Source: Actinomycetes bacterium
Lineage (GTDB): Bacteria; Actinomycetota; Acidimicrobiia; Acidimicrobiales; UBA8190
Assembly (NCBI GenBank): GCA_021798135.1
Contig: JAJZYI010000003.1
Coordinates: 1-32,483, forward strand
Direction: 5' to 3'
Length of the DNA: 32,483 bases
Position 1 is the first letter of the stretch, and every line of letters begins with the position of its first letter. The notes beneath the pieces are model-generated. The model did no database searches. It was not told where the DNA came from and saw nothing but the letters and a program-made list of their open reading frames with translations. Positions 9,100 through 15,587 of the stretch are shown piece by piece. Position numbers and translations under genes: made by a program.

Positions 9100-9696
9100 G
9101 TGGACGGTGCCGAGAGCACGCTCGACACGCCGGGCACCGCGGTGCTCGTGCCCATCAAGTCCTTCCGCACCGCGAAGGCACGCCTCGCTCCGGCGCTCGA
9201 ACCCGCCGCCCGCGCCGAGCTCGCCCGCCGCATGGCGCTCACCGTGATCGCCGCTGCGTCCCCGCTCCCGGTCGCGGTCGTCTGCGACGACCCGGACGTC
9301 GCCCGATGGGCGATCGCACAGGGCGCGTCCGTCGTGTCCGAGCCGGGTCGCGGCCTCAACGGTGCGGTGGCGGCCGGCGTCGACCACCTTCGCCGAACCG
9401 GGGCAGAGCGGGTCATCGTCTGTCACGCCGACCTGCCCCGTGCAACCGGGCTGCCCGCGCTGGCCGACCGGGACGGCATCACCCTGGTGCCCGACCGGCG
9501 CGACGACGGCACCAACGTGATCTGCCTGCCGACCGCGTGCGAGTTCCGGTTCTCCTACGGGCCAGGCTCCTTCCGTCGCCACCACGCCGAAGCCGAGCGA
9601 CTGGGCGTCCCCGTCCACGTCGTCCGGCAGCCCGAGCTCGCCTGGGACGTCGACGTCCCCGCCGACCTGCTGGGCGACGTGGCACGCCGTCGATGA
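9100..9696 (+). CDS. cofC: 2-phospho-L-lactate/phosphoenolpyruvate guanylyltransferase (F420 biosynthesis), GTG start
   Basis: VLVPIKSFRTAKARLAPALEPAARAELARRMA, HADLPRATGLPAL, LVPDRRDDGTNVICLP, FRFSYGPGSFRRHHAEAERLG. Confidence 0.92.
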   Translation: MDGAESTLDTPGTAVLVPIKSFRTAKARLAPALEPAARAELARRMALTVIAAASPLPVAVVCDDPDVARWAIAQGASVVSEPGRGLNGAVAAGVDHLRRTGAERVIVCHADLPRATGLPALADRDGITLVPDRRDDGTNVICLPTACEFRFSYGPGSFRRHHAEAERLGVPVHVVRQPELAWDVDVPADLLGDVARRR

Positions 9697-10508
9697 GCGC
9701 CGACCCGATGCCAGGCGCCGGGCACGACGACCTTGTCCCACCGGCTTTCACGCTGCCGGTCGGCGGCCTGCCCCGCACCGGCCCGCCCACCGTCGACCTC
9801 GCCGTGCCCCGGACCGCCGTGGCGGTCGGCGCCCACCCTGACGACGTCGACTTCGGCTGTGGCGGCACGCTGGCCAAGTGGGCGGCGGCCGGCTGCCACA
9901 CCCACCACGTCGTCCTCACCGACGGCTCCAAGGGGACGTGGGACGCCGACGCCGATCCCGCCGAGCTGGTGGCCACCCGACAGGAGGAGCAGCGCCGGGC
10001 AGCCGACATCCTCGGCAGCCGGTCGGTCACGTTCCTCGGGGCGGTCGACGGCGAGCTGCTACCCGGGCGCGACGAGCTGCGCCGCCTGTGCCGGGTGGTC
10101 AGGCGCCTCCGGCCCGACGTGGTGATCGGCCACGACCCCTGGCGCCGCTACCGGCTGCACCCCGACCACCGGCACGCAGGCTTCCTCACCGTCGACGCGG
10201 TCGTGGCGGCACGCGATCCCGGCTTCTTCCCCGAGCTGCCCGAACCGCCGCACCGACCGCGATGCCTGCTGCTGTTCGAGCCGGACAGCGTCAACCACGT
10301 CGAGGACATCGGCGGCGTCATCGACCGCAAGGTGGACGCGCTCCTGGCCCACCGGAGCCAGCATCTGACGACGATGGGCATCGCGGACGGGGCCGGCGAC
10401 GGCGCCGGCGACGCGTTCGCCGCCGCCGTGAGCCGCCAGGCCGCCGAGCACGGCGCCGTCGCCGGGCTCGGCGCCGGCGAGGCGTTCCATCGCATCGACG
10501 ATCTCTGA
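9693..10508 (+). CDS. PIG-L/LmbE-family N-acetylglucosaminyl-type deacetylase
   Basis: VGAHPDDVDFGCGGTLAKWAAAG (AHPDD zinc motif), HPDHRHAGFLTVDAV; ATGA overlap with the cofC stop. Confidence 0.9.
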   Translation: MSADPMPGAGHDDLVPPAFTLPVGGLPRTGPPTVDLAVPRTAVAVGAHPDDVDFGCGGTLAKWAAAGCHTHHVVLTDGSKGTWDADADPAELVATRQEEQRRAADILGSRSVTFLGAVDGELLPGRDELRRLCRVVRRLRPDVVIGHDPWRRYRLHPDHRHAGFLTVDAVVAARDPGFFPELPEPPHRPRCLLLFEPDSVNHVEDIGGVIDRKVDALLAHRSQHLTTMGIADGAGDGAGDAFAAAVSRQAAEHGAVAGLGAGEAFHRIDDL

Positions 10509-10575
10509 CCGCGGTCGCCCGCGTCGTGCGGGGCCCCGCCAGCCGCGCCCCCGTGCGCCATGCTCCGGCTCGCGC

Positions 10576-10611
10576 GACGAGCAGGGAGCCCATACGGGCT
10601 CCCTGCTCGTC
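10576..10611. terminator. Bidirectional stem-loop terminator candidate between convergent genes
   Basis: Perfect 16-bp stem gacgagcagggagccc-atac-gggctccctgctcgtc between the PIG-L gene (+) and the HU gene (-); no U-tract. Confidence 0.7.
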
Positions 10612-10757
10612 ATCGGCACATCACCCGCCTGCCGGCTACCCGGCGGTGTAGGTGCCGGCAGCGGGCCGAGCCAGCAGCGGAGGACGGCCGGCGCGCGCAC
10701 CGGACAGCGGCCACGGCCGCCAGCCGAGCGTCGCCGGGGTACCGCCCCCGCCAGTGA

Positions 10758-11399
10758 TCAGCGGCGCTTGGCGGCCGGCGCCTTGCGAGCCGGCACCCGT
10801 GCCGCAGCGACGCGACGCGCCGGCGCCTTCTTCGCCACGGCCTTCTTCACCGGCGCCTTCTTGACCGCGGCCTTCTTGACCGCGGCCTTCTTCACCGGCG
10901 CCTTCTTGACCGCGGCCTTCTTCACCGGCGCCTTCTTGACCGCGGCCTTCTTCACCGGCGCCTTCTTGACCGCTGCCTTCGCCGCCGGCGCCTTCTTCGC
11001 CGGCGCCTTCTTCGCCGCGGCCCTCGTCGCGGTGGCCTTCGTCGCCGCCGCACGCTTCGTCCCCGAAGCGGCTGCGGGACGGGCGGCGCCGGTCGTCACC
11101 ACCTTGGGTGCTCCCAGGGGGCTCCGACCGTTCACGATGTCCTTGAACGTCGAGCTGGCAGTGAAGCTCACGCCCTTGCTCGCCGGGATGCGGACCGATG
11201 CGCCCGTCTGCGGATTGCGCCCCATGCGAGCGGCACGCCGCGTCGGTCGGAAGGCACCGAACCCGACGACGGCGACACGCCGACCGGCCTTCACCTCACT
11301 CACGACCGTGTGCACCAAGGCATTGACGGCGTTCTCTGCATCACGTTTGGCCAACGATGTCGTCTTGCTTATGGCTTCGACGAGCTCCGACTTGTTCAC
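10758..11399 (-). CDS. hupB: HU-family nucleoid-associated protein with long Lys/Ala/Pro-rich C-terminal tail
   Basis: MNKSELVEAISKTTSLAKRDAENAVNALVHTVVSEVKAGRRVAVVGFGAFRPTRRAARMGRNPQTGASVRIPASKGVSF, then PVKKAAVKKA repeats; GTG start at 11399 with upstream aggagg. Confidence 0.93.
   Translation of the reverse strand: MNKSELVEAISKTTSLAKRDAENAVNALVHTVVSEVKAGRRVAVVGFGAFRPTRRAARMGRNPQTGASVRIPASKGVSFTASSTFKDIVNGRSPLGAPKVVTTGAARPAAASGTKRAAATKATATRAAAKKAPAKKAPAAKAAVKKAPVKKAAVKKAPVKKAAVKKAPVKKAAVKKAAVKKAPVKKAVAKKAPARRVAAARVPARKAPAAKRR
10821..11020 (-). repeat. 30-bp/10-aa (PVKKAAVKKA) tandem repeats encoding the HU tail
   Basis: ttcttcaccggcgccttcttgaccgcggcc repeated about 4 times with degenerate flanks. 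Confidence 0.85.
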
Positions 11400-11984
11400 C
11401 GCCACCTCCTGAGCGTTGCGGAATCCCCTAATCAAAGAGCCTCCGCGCCCGCAGGTCAAGCATTTCCGTGCACCGGCAGTGGAATTCATGCCGCTTCGAC
11501 CCTGGGCCTTCGGCATGGGCCGCAAACCGCTGCCCGGCAATGACAGGCGACAGTGGACGAGAAGTCCCGGTTCTGCAAGGATTTTTCTGGTACCCGCCCT
11601 GCAGGGCGGAACGCTCGGCACCGCGGCCGACGGCTGCGGTGGGATCGGCCACCGCCACGCCAGCGTCAGGCCCGCCACCGCCCCAAGGACTTCCCTCGGC
11701 GCGTCGCGGCGCCCCGGAAGGCTCTCGCCGGAGGCTCCGGCCAGCTGGCACTCCTCCGCACGGGAGGGACCGTGCACGTCACACGCCGCCCGGCGCGCGT
11801 GCCGCCGGCGGCTCGCCGGCCGGCCACCGCCGGCCGCGTCGCCACCCGCCGCTCGGAGCGTGCACGCTCGGGCTCCAGTGCCCCCACCGCCCACCAACCT
11901 CCGGCCGCGGCCGCTCCGGTGCCCGCCAGCCCGCCACCGGTGTCGCGCCGCCGACGCCATCCCGCCGCCAGGGAGGACCCCCGC

Positions 11985-13652
11985 ATGACCACCGGACCCG
12001 ACCGCACGCCGCGGACCGCCACGCGCCCGTCGCCACCCGGCGGCACCGAGCGCGCCCGCGCCGCCCACGCGTTCGGCGAGGTGCTCGCCCGCGCCGCCAC
12101 CGGCGGCGGCGGGGCCTACCTCGGCGCCACGCACGAGGGGTGGGTGTGGTCCGGGAGCGAGCACGCCGCGCTCGTCCTCGGGCCACCCCGGGCCGGCAAG
12201 ACGAGTGCCGTCGTCGTCCCTTCCGTCATCGCCGCTTCCGGCGCCGTCGTGTCCACCTCCACCAAGCCCGACGTCGCACGGGCGACGTCGGCTGCTCGCC
12301 GCCGGGTCGGGCCCTGCGCGATCTTCGACCCCACGGGCTCCGTCCCGGCGCTCCCGGGAGTCGAGCCGATCCGGTGGTCGCCGGTGACGGCGTGCGGGTC
12401 GTGGGACGACGCGCTCGTCATGGCCGCCGGCATGGTGGACACATCCCGACGCGTCGCCGGGCCGGGAACCGCTCGCGGCGCAGACCACTGGAGCGAGCGG
12501 GCCACCGCGCTCCTCGCTCCCCTGCTGCACGCGGCCGCCCTCGCCGGGACGGGCATGGCCGCCGTCGTGAGCTGGATCGACCGGCACCAGGCGGGGCCGG
12601 CACTCGACATCCTGGACCACGCCGGGGCGACGGTCGCCGGTGACCTGCTCGCGGGCATCGCCGACACCGATGCCCGCGAGCAGAGCGGGATCTGGTCGAC
12701 GGCATCGGGCACGGTGAGCGCCTACCGGAGCCACGGCGCGCTGGCTGCCACCGCGGCTCCCGACTTCGACGCCGCCGCCTTCGTCGCCTCCCGGGGCACG
12801 CTCTACATCTGCGCCGGCGCCCGGCAGCAGGGAGCCGTCGCCCCGCTCGTCGTCGGCCTCCTCACCGAGCTCCGCTCCGCTGTCTACGCCCGCGCCGCCG
12901 ACGCGGCGATGCCGACGGGGGACGGACCACCGGTGCTGTTCGCCCTCGACGAGGTGGCGAACATCGCACCGATCCCCGACCTGCCCTCGATGGTGAGCGA
13001 GGGCGGCGGACAGGGCCTCACCGTGCTCGCCTGCCTGCAGGACCTCTCGCAGGCACGGTCCCGGTGGGGACCGGCGGCCGACGGCCTGCTGTCGCTGTTC
13101 GGCGCGACGCTCGTGCTGCCCGGGATCGGCGACGTCCAGACACTGCGCGCGCTGTCGGAGCTGGCCGGGGAGGAGGACGTCGTGCAGCGCTCCGCGAGCG
13201 CTGCGGCGGCGGACACCCGCTCGATGGCCACCGTCCTGGCGCAGCGGCTGGTCCTCGGTCGGCGCCCGCCCGGCGCCGACCGCCGCCCCCCCACGGTGAC
13301 CTGGTCCACGGTCCGGCGACGGCGGCTGCCCGTCGACGAGGTGGCCCGGGGGCGGCCGGGTGCCGCGCTGCTGATCGACCGCCGCAACCACATGCGCTTC
13401 ATCGGCCTCACGCCGTGGTTCGAGACGGAGCCGTGGCGCAGCGCCGTGGGACTGGCACGGCACCTTCCCGGCCCCGACCGTCGTGCCGCGCCCGTGCCGT
13501 TCGCCGGGGCCGCCACGCCCGGCACACCCCCGCCGCCGGACCGCCCGCCACCCGGCACACCCCCGCCACCGGACCGCCCGCACGCACCCGACCGCCCGCC
13601 ACCCGGCACACCGCCGCCACCGGACCGCCCGCACGACCTCGGCCTCGGATGA
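11985..13652 (+). CDS. VirD4/TraG/TraD-like (TraM-recognition type) coupling-protein ATPase
   Basis: LVLGPPRAGKTSAVVVPSVI (Walker A), VLFALDEVANIAPIPDLPSMVSEGGGQGLTVLACLQDLSQARSRWG (Walker B plus TraG-type region); RBS gggagga upstream of ATG; Pro-rich repeat tail. Confidence 0.85.
   Translation: MTTGPDRTPRTATRPSPPGGTERARAAHAFGEVLARAATGGGGAYLGATHEGWVWSGSEHAALVLGPPRAGKTSAVVVPSVIAASGAVVSTSTKPDVARATSAARRRVGPCAIFDPTGSVPALPGVEPIRWSPVTACGSWDDALVMAAGMVDTSRRVAGPGTARGADHWSERATALLAPLLHAAALAGTGMAAVVSWIDRHQAGPALDILDHAGATVAGDLLAGIADTDAREQSGIWSTASGTVSAYRSHGALAATAAPDFDAAAFVASRGTLYICAGARQQGAVAPLVVGLLTELRSAVYARAADAAMPTGDGPPVLFALDEVANIAPIPDLPSMVSEGGGQGLTVLACLQDLSQARSRWGPAADGLLSLFGATLVLPGIGDVQTLRALSELAGEEDVVQRSASAAAADTRSMATVLAQRLVLGRRPPGADRRPPTVTWSTVRRRRLPVDEVARGRPGAALLIDRRNHMRFIGLTPWFETEPWRSAVGLARHLPGPDRRAAPVPFAGAATPGTPPPPDRPPPGTPPPPDRPHAPDRPPPGTPPPPDRPHDLGLG
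13521..13636 (+). repeat. Pro-rich C-terminal repeats (PGTPPPPDRP) of the VirD4-like protein
   Basis: Three copies of ccaccCggcacaccSccgccRccggaccgcccg. Confidence 0.8.
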
Positions 13653-13714
13653 GCGACGGCGACGGGCACCGGGCTCCCCGCCGGCGTCACCGGGCACGGC
13701 GGCCGTCGTGCGAC

Positions 13715-13730
13715 ACGAACACATGTTCGA
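13715..13730. promoter_or_regulatory. Actinobacterial-type LexA/SOS box
   Basis: ACGAACACATGTTCGA; differs at one position from TCGAAC-N4-GTTCGA; directly upstream of the ImuA'-ImuB-DnaE2 genes. Confidence 0.88.
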
Positions 13731-13736
13731 TATCGT
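13731..13736 (+). promoter_or_regulatory. -10 element of SOS-regulated, probably leaderless promoter
   Basis: TATCGT abuts the LexA box; 6 nt then GTG start at 13743. Confidence 0.6.
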
Positions 13737-13742
13737 GCAGTC

Positions 13743-14489
13743 GTGGCACCCTCCCACACCCGACCGGACCTCCGTCCGTCCCCGCCGCCCCCTGCCACCG
13801 GGGACGGGACGCCGACGCGCGTCGTCCCCCCTGTCCTGCGCACCCGGGTCCGCCCGGTCTCCACCGCCGCCGAACGGGTCGTCCCCCTTCCCGAAGGGCT
13901 CGGAGCCCTGTTCCCCGGCGGTGTGGTCCGTCGCGGCACCGTCGTGCACGTCGTCCCCGCCACGCCGGCCACCAGCGGCACGACCAGCCTTGCGGTGGCT
14001 CTGCTCGCCGCCGTGTCGGGCGCCGCCGGCTGGGCGGCGATCGTCGGCGTCCCCGATCCCGGCGTCGCGGCGATCGCCGATGCCGGCGTCGACCTGGAAC
14101 GCCTCGTCCTGGTGCCCGAGCCGGGTCCCCACTGGGCCGAGGTCACCGCCGCCGCGCTGGGGGGCATGGCGGCCGTGCTCGTGCGGCCGCCTGCCAGCAC
14201 CCCGCCCCGGGTCGCCCGCCGGCTGGCCACGATCACCCGGGAGCGACGGTCGGTGCTGGTGGTGGCCGCGCCGCTGCACTGGGCCGAGCCCCCCGACGTC
14301 CGCCTGGTGGTCCGGCGCTCGGCGTGGACCGGCCTCGGCGAGGGACACGGCCACCTGCGCTCCCGCCGCTGTGACGTGATCGCCGAAGGGCGGCGGGCCG
14401 CCGGCCGCCCGGTCGCTGCCACCCTGTGGCTCCCGGACGGGGAGCACCCCGTCGCTCCGGCAGCGGGCGGTCCAGCTGGAGCCCGGTGA
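13743..14489 (+). CDS. ImuA'-like RecA-fold protein (mutasome component), GTG start
   Basis: LPEGLGALFPGGVVRRGTVVHVVP...SGTTSLAVALLAAVSGAAGWAAIVGVPDPGVAAIADAGVDLERLVLVPEPG..WAEVTAAAL; position upstream of imuB and dnaE2; SOS box. Confidence 0.82.
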   Translation: MAPSHTRPDLRPSPPPPATGDGTPTRVVPPVLRTRVRPVSTAAERVVPLPEGLGALFPGGVVRRGTVVHVVPATPATSGTTSLAVALLAAVSGAAGWAAIVGVPDPGVAAIADAGVDLERLVLVPEPGPHWAEVTAAALGGMAAVLVRPPASTPPRVARRLATITRERRSVLVVAAPLHWAEPPDVRLVVRRSAWTGLGEGHGHLRSRRCDVIAEGRRAAGRPVAATLWLPDGEHPVAPAAGGPAGAR

Positions 14490-14495
14490 CCGGCG

Positions 14496-15587
14496 GTGCG
14501 ACGGTTGCTCGTGGTCCGCTGCCCGGCCCTGCTCGTCGAGGACGACCAGGGCCGAGCCGGCCGGCAGTTCGCCGACATGGTCGCCGCCATCCGGGAGCTC
14601 ACTCCCGTGGTCGACGTCGTCGCCCCCGGTGTCGGCTCGCTCCTCACCCGGGGGCCCTCTCGCTACTTCGGCGGCGACCGGGCGCTCGCCGCGCTGGTGG
14701 CAGCCACCGCCGCCCAGCGGTGCGGGCACCTGGTCGGGGTCGGCGTGGCCGACGGGCTGTTCGCTGCCGTGCTCGCCGCCACCACGGCGACCGGCAGGGG
14801 GAGCCCGGTCGTCGTCGACCCCGGGGCGACGGCGGCGTTCCTCGCCCCCTGGCCGGTCGCCGCCCTCGACCGTCCCGAGCTCGCGAGCGTGCTCGACCGG
14901 CTGGGCGTCCACCGCCTGGGCCAACTGGCCGCGCTCCCCCGTCACCACGTCCTCGCCCGCTTCGGCACCGACGGTGCCGCCTGCCACGACGTGGCGACCG
15001 GCCGGTCGGGAGAGCTGGCCGGCATGCGCCGTCCGGTCCGCTACCGGGGAGCTGCCGTCGGTCCACCTACTGCCGGGCAGGCGGGCTTCTGGGGTGTCGA
15101 CGATGGCGCCGCCCGACGTGCCAGGCAGGCCACGGCCCACATCGCCGCCACCACCGGCCCCACCGCAGTGCTCGTGGGGCAGCGGCACGACGGCCGCAGC
15201 CCCTGCGAGTGGGACCGGCTGGTCCCGTGGGACGCCGACGGCGGGGTCACCCGCCGGCACGACGCCGCCGCCCCCTGGCCCGGGCGGATCCCCCGGCCCG
15301 CCCCCGCTCTGGTGCACCGGCGGCCACTGCGGGCCGAGCTGGTCGACGCGAGCGACAGGCCCGTCGGGGTGAGCAGCCACGGTGAGGCCACGGCGGCACC
15401 GGCCCGCCTGTCCGTCGACGGCAGCCCGTGGCAGCGGGTGCTCGGCTGGGCCGGCCCCTGGCCGGTCGACGAACGCTGGTGGGCGGCGCGCCGGCGGCGC
15501 GCCCACCTGCAGGTGCTGGCCGCCGCCGGCGCCCACCTGCTCGTCCGGGAGCACCGGTGCTGGTGGGTCGAGGCGACCTATGACTGA
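14496..15587 (+). CDS. imuB: ImuB-like Y-family polymerase-related protein, compact variant, GTG start
   Basis: FADMVAAIRELTPVVDVVAPGVGSLLTRGPSRYFGGDRALA, LDRLGVHRLGQLAALPRHHVLARFGTDGAACHDVATG, WAGPWPVDERWWAARRRRAHLQVLAAAGAHLLVREHRCWWVEATYD; in-frame stop of imuA at 14487-14489 sets the N-terminal limit. Confidence 0.85.
   Translation: MRRLLVVRCPALLVEDDQGRAGRQFADMVAAIRELTPVVDVVAPGVGSLLTRGPSRYFGGDRALAALVAATAAQRCGHLVGVGVADGLFAAVLAATTATGRGSPVVVDPGATAAFLAPWPVAALDRPELASVLDRLGVHRLGQLAALPRHHVLARFGTDGAACHDVATGRSGELAGMRRPVRYRGAAVGPPTAGQAGFWGVDDGAARRARQATAHIAATTGPTAVLVGQRHDGRSPCEWDRLVPWDADGGVTRRHDAAAPWPGRIPRPAPALVHRRPLRAELVDASDRPVGVSSHGEATAAPARLSVDGSPWQRVLGWAGPWPVDERWWAARRRRAHLQVLAAAGAHLLVREHRCWWVEATYD

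Noticed and set aside
11985-13652. Integrated conjugative element
   Set aside because: Only a VirD4-like ATPase; no relaxase, integrase, VirB4 or att-like repeats in the window.
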